A DNA stretch of 23,129 bases from Bacteroidota bacterium (GTDB lineage Bacteria; Bacteroidota; Bacteroidia; Chitinophagales; Chitinophagaceae). Under the pieces are notes generated by a model, which did no database searches, was not told the origin of the DNA, and was given only the letters and a program-made list of their open reading frames with translations. Position 1 is the first letter of the stretch. Each line of letters opens with the position of its first letter. Location: positions 1 through 23,129 of the forward strand of contig JAEZDA010000023.1 of assembly GCA_023433345.1 (NCBI GenBank). The letters run 5' to 3'. Positions 1 through 8,424 of the stretch are shown here, one piece after another. The position numbers were made by a program, and so were the translations under genes.

Positions 1-2981
1 TCAGTTTGAATTCTTATTCGATCACCGCGACCTCAGGACTAGGCGGCAGTATTTCACCGGTTGGAACAAGCGTTGTAGGTCATGGTGGTTCCCTGAACTA
101 TTCTATAACGCCAAATGCAGGCTATGCGATCAGTGATGTATTGGTTGATGGAGTTTCACTTGGTGCTTTGAGTTCTTACACATTCACAAATGTTCAGGCT
201 GATCATACGATCTCTGCATCATTCAATATAATTTCATACAGCATCACGGCATCTGCGGGGGCAGGTGGCAGCATTTCACCTTCAGGAGTTTCATCGGTTG
301 ATTATGGTAACAGTTTGGCATACGCGATAATGCCAAATGCCGGCTACGCTATCAGCGATGTAATTGTTGATGGCATTTCAGTTGGTGCTTTGAGTTCTTA
401 CACATTCACAAATGTTGAATCTGATCACACGATCTCTGCATCATTCAGCATTATATCTTACAGTATCACGGCAACTGCTGGAGCGGGCGGAAGCATTTCA
501 CCTTCCGGAGTTTCATCCGTTGATCACGGTAACGGTCTCGCATACACGATTACACCAAATGCCGGATATGCAATCAGCGATGTAGTTGTCGATGGAATTT
601 CAGTTGGTGCAGTGAGCAGTTATTCTTTCACCAATGTTCAAGCTAATCACAGTATTTCGGTTAGCTTCGTGAGCCTGTCCTATACGATTACAGCTTCTTC
701 AGTGGGCGGGGGTACGATAAATCCACCTGGGGTTTCGTCCGTGAATCATGGGCAAAGCATCACATATTCAATTCAGCCATTCGCATCCTTCGACATTATC
801 AATGTTACTGTTGATGGAATTTCCGTAGGGCCCGTGACAAGTTATACCTTCAATAACGTAACCACCAACCACACGATTTTTGTTGAGTTCGGTGTTATAT
901 ACGACTTTTCCATAAGTGCGACTGCCGGCCCTGGTGGCACAATGGCTCCGCTCGGTTTGTGGTTTGCAGATTATGGAGACGATGTTACTTACAACATCAC
1001 GCCAAACCCCGGGTTCCAAATTGCCGATGTTTTAGTTGACGGAGTTTCGGTAGGTGCAGTGAATAGTTACTCATTCATAGATCTAACTGCTTCGCACACA
1101 ATTCACGCTACATTCAGCCCGGTAACATTCCAAATAGCTGCAACTGCCGGAGTTGGTGGCAGCATTTCTCCTAATGGTTCCACAAGTGTTGCTTACAACG
1201 GCAGCCAGTCCTTTATTGTTAGCGCCGAAGCAGGCTATGCCATTTCCGACGTTCTTGTTGACGGAATTTCAATAGGCGCGGTTGGTTCTTACACTTTTTC
1301 TAACGTACTTACCGATCACACGATTGAGGCAGTGTTTGAAGAAGTGATTACCAATGTTTACAGTATTACAGCAACCTTTGGTGCAGGAGGGTCTGTTTCG
1401 CCTGCAGGTCTCACTTCAGTGTCAGAAGGTGGAAGCCAATCCTATACCATCTCTCCAAACTCCTGCTTTGCAATTGCAGATGTTACGGTAGATGGAGTTT
1501 CTGTTGGCGTGGTTAGCAGCTACACTTTCAGTAACGTGACGAGTAACCACTCGATCTCCGCAACCTTCGCTTATATGCCGGCTCCTTCTAACATAGCTGG
1601 AATTAAAAATGTATGTCAATTCGAAGGAACAGGAGGTTTGCTCACTTATTCCTTTGCGCCTATTCCTGGAGCAACTTCATATACGTGGACTATCCCAACC
1701 ACAACAACGTTGATCAGTGGACAGGGAACAAACGAAATTCAGATCACAATAAACAACGGGTTCACTGCAGGTGCTAATAAGCAGTTGCGTGTAAGAGCAA
1801 ATTACCCATGCGGGATGAGCGCAATAGCGGTATTTTATCTTGCATCACAGCTACCTGTTACGCCAGTCGCCATTAACGGACCTTCAAACATCTGTAGCTA
1901 TCTGGGTTCGGCTACCACCGCATCTTATACCACCGACTCAGTGCCGGGAGCATCAGAATATATCTGGACAGTTCCCGCAGGTATGACGATCGCATCCGGC
2001 CAGGGTACAAGGTCGATAGAGGTAATTGTCACCAACAGCTATACGGTGGGCAATATTGAAGTTAGAACTCAGAACAGTTGCGGCGTCAGCAATCCGAGAA
2101 CGCTAATTATAAAACGTCCTGTGCCTGTTGCTCCCTCAATAATTGAAGGGCCTAGAAACGTCTGCATGTTCATGCCTACATCGCAAAATCCGTCTGGCAC
2201 GCAGGTTCAGTACAGTGTAGTCAACCAAGCTGGGACTGTATTCTCATGGATCGTGCCTGCCGGTGCGCAAATTCTTTCGGGTCAGGGTACGCACACTATC
2301 GATGTATCTTTCAATGGCTCCTTCTCAGGCGGATCGATATCCGTAACTGCTTCCAATAGTTGCGGAGAAAGTGCCGCCCGCACTCTTTCTCTTTCTACAC
2401 TCACACCCCTGGCTCCGGGCGCGATCGACGTTGTAAATATGGAAACCTGTCCTGACAGGGTTTATCAATACTCAGTGTCTGGAATGCCGGCGAATGCAAC
2501 TTACCTGCAGTGGAGTGTACCTGTGGGAGGAACGATAACTTCAGGCCAGGGTAGCTCCACTATAACGGTAAGCTATGGCCCCGGCGCAATTTCAGGTTCG
2601 GTAACAGTTCATTCTGGCAACGGCTGCGGCATCAGTGCTACGCGAACAGCTGCCGTGAAAATGCCCGCTTGCCCTAACCTCCTAACACGAGGTGCAGAAC
2701 CTGAAAAATCGGGAGACCTTTTGCCAGATACAGGGCTAAATGCAGAGCTGCAGGTTTTTCCAAACCCTTCAACCTCTTACTTCTCACTCAATGTGAAAGG
2801 CGCTAAGGGCAACCAACCATTGCAAATCAGGGTTATTGATAAAACCGGACGTGTGTTGGAAAGCAGGTCATTTTACTCCTTATCTACTGTCAGGTTCGGC
2901 GAAACCCTCCGGCCCGGAACATATATACTTGAAATTTCTCAGGGCAATAGCCGGCAGATTCGTCAGCTTGTTAAACTTTAA
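1..2981 (+). CDS. T9SS cargo protein with InlB-B-like repeats and PKD-like domains (5' end outside window)
   Basis: Large secreted or cell-surface protein whose N-terminus lies upstream of the window. The frame is open to the first base, and the TTG at position 6 sits inside a repeat, so it is probably not the start. Counting from that TTG, seven repeats of ~74 residues fill ~4-523. Each carries GGSISP-like, YAISDVxVDG and SYTFTNV-like words, as in the divergent InlB B-repeat family. Four PKD-like domains follow (~528-890), each with a W-(I/V)P...SGQGT core and conserved cysteines. The last ~80 residues are a type A T9SS sorting domain: FPNPS, then DKTGRVLES, then GTYILEIS and a basic end. 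Repeats 1-3 are nearly identical in DNA. No enzymatic domain is visible; a role in adhesion or surface structure is inference. A terminator follows at 2991, so the gene ends a transcription unit. Confidence 0.88.
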   Translation, partial: SLNSYSITATSGLGGSISPVGTSVVGHGGSLNYSITPNAGYAISDVLVDGVSLGALSSYTFTNVQADHTISASFNIISYSITASAGAGGSISPSGVSSVDYGNSLAYAIMPNAGYAISDVIVDGISVGALSSYTFTNVESDHTISASFSIISYSITATAGAGGSISPSGVSSVDHGNGLAYTITPNAGYAISDVVVDGISVGAVSSYSFTNVQANHSISVSFVSLSYTITASSVGGGTINPPGVSSVNHGQSITYSIQPFASFDIINVTVDGISVGPVTSYTFNNVTTNHTIFVEFGVIYDFSISATAGPGGTMAPLGLWFADYGDDVTYNITPNPGFQIADVLVDGVSVGAVNSYSFIDLTASHTIHATFSPVTFQIAATAGVGGSISPNGSTSVAYNGSQSFIVSAEAGYAISDVLVDGISIGAVGSYTFSNVLTDHTIEAVFEEVITNVYSITATFGAGGSVSPAGLTSVSEGGSQSYTISPNSCFAIADVTVDGVSVGVVSSYTFSNVTSNHSISATFAYMPAPSNIAGIKNVCQFEGTGGLLTYSFAPIPGATSYTWTIPTTTTLISGQGTNEIQITINNGFTAGANKQLRVRANYPCGMSAIAVFYLASQLPVTPVAINGPSNICSYLGSATTASYTTDSVPGASEYIWTVPAGMTIASGQGTRSIEVIVTNSYTVGNIEVRTQNSCGVSNPRTLIIKRPVPVAPSIIEGPRNVCMFMPTSQNPSGTQVQYSVVNQAGTVFSWIVPAGAQILSGQGTHTIDVSFNGSFSGGSISVTASNSCGESAARTLSLSTLTPLAPGAIDVVNMETCPDRVYQYSVSGMPANATYLQWSVPVGGTITSGQGSSTITVSYGPGAISGSVTVHSGNGCGISATRTAAVKMPACPNLLTRGAEPEKSGDLLPDTGLNAELQVFPNPSTSYFSLNVKGAKGNQPLQIRVIDKTGRVLESRSFYSLSTVRFGETLRPGTYILEISQGNSRQIRQLVKL

Positions 2982-2990
2982 AATATGGGA

Positions 2991-3023
2991 ACACCCCGGC
3001 TCACCACCGGGGTGTTTTTTTTT
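2991..3023 (+). terminator. Rho-independent terminator after the T9SS cargo gene
   Basis: A perfect 9-bp stem (ACACCCCGG at 2991-2999 with CCGGGGTGT at 3007-3015) closes a 7-nt loop and runs straight into nine Ts (3015-3023). It starts ten bases after the stop codon. Confidence 0.93.
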
Positions 3024-3083
3024 ATCATGAATGTTAGCCGGAGTGAATGGTATGGCATTTGATTTTCCCATATCAAAAACTCT

Positions 3084-4019
3084 ATGAAGCACTTTTATTG
3101 CCTGCTTGTTTTCTTTATATGTTTCAGTACGGCTCAATCTCAGGTAGATACCTTAGTTAGCATTTCAACCTCTTCTGCAGTTTCGCAGGCAACAACAGAA
3201 GATTCCCTTCCGGCACCTAAGGCTGCAGGCTTGAACAAAATGCCTGAAACTTCAGCCGCAAAAAACGTTAACACAGAGGTCTATAAAATAAATGCTGCCC
3301 GCGATTATATCTGGACGCCGGTAACAACCGCTTACACTCTTTGGGGCTTCAGTAAAATTTATAGTCGCGAGAAAACACCTGAAGCCAGGATACTCGCCCT
3401 CGATCCCAATGACGTTAACAAGCTCGACAGGCCTACCACGAAAAATCATGATCTGAAAGCGAAAGACGCGAGCGATATGCTGTTCTACGGCTCCATGCCC
3501 CTGCCGCTGATCTTCGTATTTGATAAAGAAATCAGGAAAGATGCACTAAAAGTTGGATTGATGTACTTGCAAACCATGTCCACATTCGGCGTGGTTTATA
3601 CCAGTTCCGCAATGCTGGCCGACCGCTTCCGTCCTTATACCTATAATCCGGAGGTTCCATTAAGTAAACGTACCGGCGGCGGAGGAAGAAATTCCTTTAT
3701 GTCCGGCCACCCCGGACTCGTCGCCAGTTCCACATTTTTTGTAGCAAAGGTATTCAGTGACTATCACCCCGAATGGAAGAACAAATGGATCCTTTACACC
3801 CTGGCGGGAGGCGCATCGCTCACCACGGGAATTCTCAGAATAAAAGCGGGTGAACACTTTCCGACAGATGTAATGGTGGGCATCCCAATGGGCGTTCTTT
3901 CGGGAATTCTCATCCCACATATGCATAAAAACAAGGATTTTAATAAGCAGCGCCTCACGCTTTCTCCCATAATGAACGGAGATACGTATGGCTTCCACGC
4001 TACTTATAAGTTGAAATGA
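3084..4019 (+). CDS. Secreted/envelope PAP2-family phosphatase
   Basis: Phosphatidic acid phosphatase type 2 (PAP2) superfamily member, 311 aa. Residues 1-20 look like a signal peptide (hydrophobic core, then AQSQ), so it should act in the periplasm or outer envelope. The three PAP2 catalytic motifs can be read: DRFRP at 180-184 (motif I), MSGH at 206-209 (motif II, Met replacing the usual Pro, catalytic His209 kept) and R252...H258...D262 in RIKAGEHFPTD (motif III). Hydrophobic stretches at ~135-180 and ~236-280 may be membrane or buried helices. The family removes phosphate from lipid phosphates, undecaprenyl pyrophosphate or small soluble esters; the substrate cannot be told from sequence. 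It is a stand-alone gene between a terminator and a repeat-filled spacer. The ATG at 3084 is chosen because the signal peptide follows at once. Confidence 0.87.
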   Translation: MKHFYCLLVFFICFSTAQSQVDTLVSISTSSAVSQATTEDSLPAPKAAGLNKMPETSAAKNVNTEVYKINAARDYIWTPVTTAYTLWGFSKIYSREKTPEARILALDPNDVNKLDRPTTKNHDLKAKDASDMLFYGSMPLPLIFVFDKEIRKDALKVGLMYLQTMSTFGVVYTSSAMLADRFRPYTYNPEVPLSKRTGGGGRNSFMSGHPGLVASSTFFVAKVFSDYHPEWKNKWILYTLAGGASLTTGILRIKAGEHFPTDVMVGIPMGVLSGILIPHMHKNKDFNKQRLTLSPIMNGDTYGFHATYKLK

Positions 4020-4110
4020 TTTTTTGAGCATGTCCCTACCGAAGCGTCGGGGCGTTCCCGCCAAAGGCGGGCGGGCCTTCTGCAGTACGCGGTACTGCCC
4101 CCAGTCCCTA
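4020..4110. repeat. GC-rich intergenic hairpin cluster
   Basis: Two hairpins lie just after the PAP2 gene: CCCGCC (4057-4062) with GGCGGG (4066-4071), and GCAGTAC (4082-4088) with GTACTGC (4092-4098). No T-run follows, so they are not canonical terminators. The word GGCGGGCGGG (4066-4075) recurs at 18036-18045 in another hairpin cluster. They look like dispersed palindromic repeats. Confidence 0.6.
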
Positions 4111-4246
4111 ACGCGGGGAATTGGTGGATGGTTTGATAGTTGAATGGTGGAATGGGGTAGCAGCTAACAATCCATTACCTCATCCTAACTTTCAGTTCGC
4201 TTCTAAAGCAGCAGTCCACATCTTATTGATTCTACCTCCACATTTC

Positions 4247-4342
4247 CAAATCATCAAATCGCCAAATCACCAAATCTTCAAATCTTCAAATCACCAAATC
4301 ACCAAATCACCAAATCGTCAAATTATCAAATTATCAAATTCG
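4247..4342. repeat. Twelve-unit 8-nt tandem repeat (CAAATCNN)
   Basis: Twelve consecutive 8-nt units, each CAAAT(C/T)NN, run without a break. The last two positions vary between units (AT, GC, AC, TT, TT, AC, AC, AC, GT, AT, AT, CG). An open frame crosses it, but its product would be a low-complexity string, so I do not call a gene. The rest of 4020-4416 holds nothing I recognise as coding. Confidence 0.9.
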
Positions 4343-4416
4343 TCCCCTTTTATCAAAAATCCTACCAAAACTGCTAAAATTTGTTCGCCCGGGTAATACA
4401 ATTAGTTTATATTTCC

Positions 4417-4424
4417 TACCTTTG
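4417..4424 (+). promoter_or_regulatory. Bacteroidota -7 element (TAnnTTTG) for rpoB-rpoC
   Basis: TACCTTTG is an exact match to the Bacteroidota -7 consensus TAnnTTTG. It lies 95 bases before the rpoB ATG and predicts a transcript start near 4430. No clear TTTG -33 element sits at the usual 17-23 nt spacing; a TTTG at 4380-4383 is too far away. The match and position make it the best promoter candidate for rpoBC. Confidence 0.6.
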
Positions 4425-4429
4425 CCCTC

Positions 4430-4490
4430 CTTTAATTTCGGGTTAGTGGCATTTGTTGCTCGGAAAGCCGTACCCACACCTGAATTAAAG
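4430..4490 (+). promoter_or_regulatory. Possible structured 5' leader of rpoB mRNA
   Basis: CTTTAATT (4430-4437) pairs perfectly with AATTAAAG (4483-4490), extended imperfectly by CGGGT against ACCTG. A small CGG-AAAG-CCG hairpin sits inside. The structure begins where the TAnnTTTG element predicts the transcript start and ends 28 bases before the ATG. A regulatory function is inference. Confidence 0.35.
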
Positions 4491-4518
4491 CCTTTCTTTA
4501 AAACGTTTTAACTACAAT

Positions 4519-7500
4519 ATGTCTGCAAACAAATCAAACTCTGCACAGCGTATCAATTTCGGAAAAGTTGAACTCCTGGCAGAAACACCGGATTTATTAG
4601 GAATCCAGATCCAATCGTTTAAAGATTTTTTCCAGTTAGAAACAACACCCGACAAACGTAACGTTGAAGGGCTGTTCCGCGTGTTCAAGGAAAATTTTCC
4701 TATCACCGATACGCGCAACATCTTCGTACTGGAATTCCTGGATTATTATGTTGACCCCCCGCGCTACACTATTGATGAATGTATCGAACGCGGACTAACT
4801 TATGCCGTACCATTGAAAGCTAAGCTCCGCCTTAGCTGTAATGATGAAGAACATGTGGATTTCCAAACCATCGTTCAGGATGTGTTCCTCGGAAACATAC
4901 CCTACATGACGCCCCGCGGTACATTCGTGATCAACGGCGCTGAAAGGGTTGTGGTGAGCCAGCTTCACAGAAGCCCCGGCGTATTCTTCGGGCAATCAAT
5001 TCACCCGAACGGAACGAAAATCTACTCCGCACGTGTTATTCCTTTTAAAGGAGCGTGGATGGAATTTGCAACAGACATCAACAACGTGATGTTTGCTTAC
5101 ATCGACCGTAAGAAAAAATTCCCGGTTACTACATTACTTCGCTCTATCGGTTACGAAACTGATAAAGATATCCTTGAACTTTTCGGCATGGCCGATGAAG
5201 TGAAGGCTGATAAAAAAACTCTTGAAAAGAACATTGGCAAACGCCTCGCTGCCCGCGTACTCCGCACATGGGTGGAAGATTTTGTTGATGAAGATACCGG
5301 TGAAGTTGTATCTATCGAGCGGAATGAGATCGTGCTTGAGCGCGACGTGATCCTTGATGAAGAAAACATCGCTCTGATCATGGAGATGGAAGTGAAGAGC
5401 GTGTTCATTCAGAAAGAAGAAGTGAGCGGCGATTACGCTATTATTTATAATACATTGAACAAGGATACTTCTAACTCTGAGTTGGAAGCCGTTCAACATA
5501 TCTACAAACAGCTTCGCGGTGCCGATGCACCAGATGATGAAACCGCCCGCGGTATCATCGATAAGTTGTTCTTCTCTGATAAGCGTTACGACCTTGGTGA
5601 AGTTGGTCGTTACAAGATCAACCGCCGCCTTGGACTGAACTATCCATTGGAGAAAAAAGTATTGACCAAAGAAGATATCATCTCCATCATTAAATATCTC
5701 GTATTGCTTACCAATGGTAAGAGCGAGGTGGATGATATCGATCACCTGAGCAACCGCCGCGTTCGTACCGTTGGTGAACAATTGTACGCCCAGTTCGGTG
5801 TTGGTCTTGCGCGTATGGCGCGTACCATTCGTGAAAGAATGAACGTTCGCGATAACGAGGTGTTCACTCCTGTTGATCTGATCAACGCACGTACACTTTC
5901 TTCCGTGATCAATTCCTTCTTTGGTACATCACAATTGTCGCAGTTCCTGGATCAAACAAACCCATTGAGTGAGATCACGCATAAGCGTCGTATCTCCGCA
6001 CTCGGGCCCGGTGGTTTGAGCAGAGAGCGTGCAGGCTTCGAGGTGCGTGACGTTCACTACTCTCACTACGGTCGTTTGTGTACCATCGAAACGCCGGAAG
6101 GTCCCAACATTGGTCTGATCTCCACACTTTGCGTTCACGCGAAGATCAACGATATGGGCTTCATCGAAACTCCATACCGTAAGGTGGATAATGGTAAGGT
6201 GGATATGAAGAAGATCACCTTCCTCAGCGCCGAAGAAGAAGATACCGCAAAAATCGCTCAGGCGAATATCGATATTGATGAAAAAGGAAACTTCGTAGAA
6301 GACCAGATCAAGAGCCGTCAAACGGGCGACTTCCCGATCCTGGATAAAACAGAGGTTGAATATATGGACGTAGCTCCGAACCAGATCGTTGGTTTGAGCG
6401 CTTCCCTGATTCCATTCCTTGAACATGATGATGCTAACCGTGCATTGATGGGCTCAAACATGCAACGCCAGGCTGTTCCATTGCTTCGCCCTGAAGTACC
6501 AATCGTAGGTACAGGTCTCGAAGGAAAGGCAGCACGCGACGCACGCATCCAGGTTCACGCTGAAGGCGATGGTGTTGTTGAATTTGTTGATGCAAATGAA
6601 ATTCATGTTCGTTACAAGCGCAATGAAACACAACAACTCGTTTCTTTTGAAGACGATTTGAAAGTATATAAGCTTACCAAATTTGTTCGTACCAACCAGG
6701 AAACCTGCATCAACCTGCGCCCAGCAGTGGTGAAAGGTCAAAAGGTTACTGAGGGCGACTTCCTTACGGAAGGTTATGCAACCAAAGGTGGTGAACTCGC
6801 TCTCGGACGCAACCTGAAAGTGGCCTTCATGCCATGGAAAGGTTACAACTTCGAGGATGCCATCGTGATCTCTGAAAAAGTGGTGAAAGACGATTGGTTT
6901 ACGTCTATCCATATCAGTGAGTTCGAAACCGAAGTTCGTGATACAAAGCTTGGTGAAGAAGAACTGACTCCGGATATTCCAAACGTGAGCGAGGAAGCTA
7001 CCAAAGATCTTGATCAGAATGGTATCATTCGAATTGGAGCTGCTATCAAAGAAGGAGATATCATTATCGGTAAGATCACTCCAAAAGGAGAAAGCGATCC
7101 TACTCCTGAAGAAAAACTTCTCCGCGCCATCTTCGGTGATAAAGCCGGAGATGCGAAAGATGCTTCATTGAAAGCTCCGAGCGGAACCGAAGGTGTGGTG
7201 ATCGACAAAAAACTATTCCAACGCGCGAAGAAAGATAAGAATGCAAAGGTTCGTGAGAAAGCTCTTTTAGATAAGATCGAAAAAACTCACGAGAAGAATG
7301 AAGAGGAATTGATGGCAATGCTGCAAAACAAATTGCAGACCTTGTTGAAAGATAAAACAAGCCAGGGCGTTACCAACAACTTCGGTGAAGTACTTATTGG
7401 CAAGGGCGCGAAGTTCAATGCGAAGAACCTTGCAAACATCGACTACGTTAACGTTAACCCGCTTGGCTGGAGTGGTGATGCAAAAACTGATGACCTCATC

Positions 7501-8328
7501 AACACTCTTCTTCATAACTACAATATTAAATTCAACGAAGAACTTGGCCGTTACAAGCGCGAGAAATTCAACATCTCAATCGGTGACGAATTACCTGCAG
7601 GTGTATTGAAACTTGCAAAAGTTTACATGGCGGTTAAGCGTAAACTGAAAGTAGGTGATAAGATGGCCGGCCGTCACGGTAACAAAGGTATCGTAGCCAA
7701 GATCGTTCGTGCGGAAGATATGCCATTCCTTGAAGACGGAACTCCGGTAGATATTGTATTGAACCCACTTGGTGTACCAAGTCGTATGAACCTCGGACAG
7801 ATCTATGAAACAGCACTCGGCTGGGCAGGAGAGAAGCTGGGTGTGCGTTTCGCAACGCCGATCTTCGATGGTGCTTCTGTTGATGAGATCGCTGATAACA
7901 TCTCACAGGCAGGTCTTCCGAAATTCGGACATACCTATCTATATGACGGTGAAACCGGAGATCGTTTCGATCAAAAAGCAACCGTGGGTATCATCTACAT
8001 CATCAAACTTCACCACATGGTTGATGATAAGATGCATGCGCGTTCAATCGGACCATACTCTCTCATCACGCAGCAACCTCTGGGTGGTAAAGCTCAGTTC
8101 GGTGGTCAGCGTTTTGGCGAGATGGAGGTGTGGGCACTCGAAGCATATGGTGCGTCGAACATTCTCCAGGAATTGTTAACCCTGAAGTCTGATGATATCA
8201 TCGGCCGCGCGAAAACCTATGAGGCTATCGTGAAAGGCGATAACATTCCAAGGGCGGGAATACCCGAATCATTCAATGTATTGGTACATGAATTACGCGG
8301 GTTGGGATTGGATCTGAAATTTGATTAA
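4519..8328 (+). CDS. rpoB: DNA-directed RNA polymerase subunit beta
   Basis: Beta subunit of the core RNA polymerase, 1269 aa, full length for Bacteroidota (E. coli RpoB is 1342 aa). The rifampicin-pocket cluster reads SQFLDQ (474-479) and THKRRISALGPGG from 487. The residues equivalent to E. coli D516, H526 and S531 are wild type (D478, H488, S493), so rifampicin sensitivity is expected. SHYGR (515-519) and ETPEGPNIG follow. The catalytic-region motif KMAGRHGNKG is at 1048-1057, and LGGKAQFGGQRFGEMEVWA near the C-terminus binds beta-prime. The ATG at 4519 begins MSANKSN and is preceded by an AT-rich stretch without a Shine-Dalgarno. rpoC starts 96 bases downstream. The ribosomal protein genes that normally precede rpoB are absent; a PAP2 gene and a 500-base repeat-rich spacer stand there instead. 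Confidence 0.99.
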   Translation: MSANKSNSAQRINFGKVELLAETPDLLGIQIQSFKDFFQLETTPDKRNVEGLFRVFKENFPITDTRNIFVLEFLDYYVDPPRYTIDECIERGLTYAVPLKAKLRLSCNDEEHVDFQTIVQDVFLGNIPYMTPRGTFVINGAERVVVSQLHRSPGVFFGQSIHPNGTKIYSARVIPFKGAWMEFATDINNVMFAYIDRKKKFPVTTLLRSIGYETDKDILELFGMADEVKADKKTLEKNIGKRLAARVLRTWVEDFVDEDTGEVVSIERNEIVLERDVILDEENIALIMEMEVKSVFIQKEEVSGDYAIIYNTLNKDTSNSELEAVQHIYKQLRGADAPDDETARGIIDKLFFSDKRYDLGEVGRYKINRRLGLNYPLEKKVLTKEDIISIIKYLVLLTNGKSEVDDIDHLSNRRVRTVGEQLYAQFGVGLARMARTIRERMNVRDNEVFTPVDLINARTLSSVINSFFGTSQLSQFLDQTNPLSEITHKRRISALGPGGLSRERAGFEVRDVHYSHYGRLCTIETPEGPNIGLISTLCVHAKINDMGFIETPYRKVDNGKVDMKKITFLSAEEEDTAKIAQANIDIDEKGNFVEDQIKSRQTGDFPILDKTEVEYMDVAPNQIVGLSASLIPFLEHDDANRALMGSNMQRQAVPLLRPEVPIVGTGLEGKAARDARIQVHAEGDGVVEFVDANEIHVRYKRNETQQLVSFEDDLKVYKLTKFVRTNQETCINLRPAVVKGQKVTEGDFLTEGYATKGGELALGRNLKVAFMPWKGYNFEDAIVISEKVVKDDWFTSIHISEFETEVRDTKLGEEELTPDIPNVSEEATKDLDQNGIIRIGAAIKEGDIIIGKITPKGESDPTPEEKLLRAIFGDKAGDAKDASLKAPSGTEGVVIDKKLFQRAKKDKNAKVREKALLDKIEKTHEKNEEELMAMLQNKLQTLLKDKTSQGVTNNFGEVLIGKGAKFNAKNLANIDYVNVNPLGWSGDAKTDDLINTLLHNYNIKFNEELGRYKREKFNISIGDELPAGVLKLAKVYMAVKRKLKVGDKMAGRHGNKGIVAKIVRAEDMPFLEDGTPVDIVLNPLGVPSRMNLGQIYETALGWAGEKLGVRFATPIFDGASVDEIADNISQAGLPKFGHTYLYDGETGDRFDQKATVGIIYIIKLHHMVDDKMHARSIGPYSLITQQPLGGKAQFGGQRFGEMEVWALEAYGASNILQELLTLKSDDIIGRAKTYEAIVKGDNIPRAGIPESFNVLVHELRGLGLDLKFD

Positions 8329-8336
8329 TAATATTA

Positions 8337-8368
8337 TTGTAGGGACGTCATGCATGGCGTCCCTACAA
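8337..8368. repeat. 32-nt near-perfect palindrome between rpoB and rpoC
   Basis: TTGTAGGGACG (8337-8347) is the exact reverse complement of CGTCCCTACAA (8358-8368). The ten bases between hold the palindrome CATGCATG, leaving only one T/G pair off perfect symmetry. No T-run follows, so it is not a standard terminator. It resembles a REP-type dispersed palindrome inserted in the 96-base rpoB-rpoC spacer. Confidence 0.85.
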
Positions 8369-8384
8369 TCAATCAAACGGGTCC

Positions 8385-8415
8385 ATTCAAAATTCAAAAT
8401 TTATAATTCAACATT
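8385..8415. repeat. AT-rich repeat phrase in the rpoC 5' region
   Basis: The stretch just before the rpoC ATG is built of words such as ATTCAAAATTCAAAATTTATAATTC split into short units. AAAATTTATAATT (8396-8408) recurs exactly at 18619-18631, and ATTCAACATT (8406-8415) at 18593-18602, so part of the rpoC leader belongs to a dispersed AT-rich phrase family. Confidence 0.6.
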
Positions 8416-8424
8416 TCAATTAAT

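Noticed and set aside
4247..4342. CRISPR-like array
   Set aside because: The period is 8 nt with no spacers and there are no cas genes; it is a simple tandem repeat.
4121..4396. 91-codon frame upstream of rpoB
   Set aside because: It is mostly the 8-nt tandem repeat read as Pro/Asn/His/Gln/Ile/Lys/Ser strings.
5134..5781. Long minus-strand frames opposite rpoB (also opposite rpoC)
   Set aside because: They are antisense to strongly conserved coding sequence and match no family; they are codon-bias shadows.
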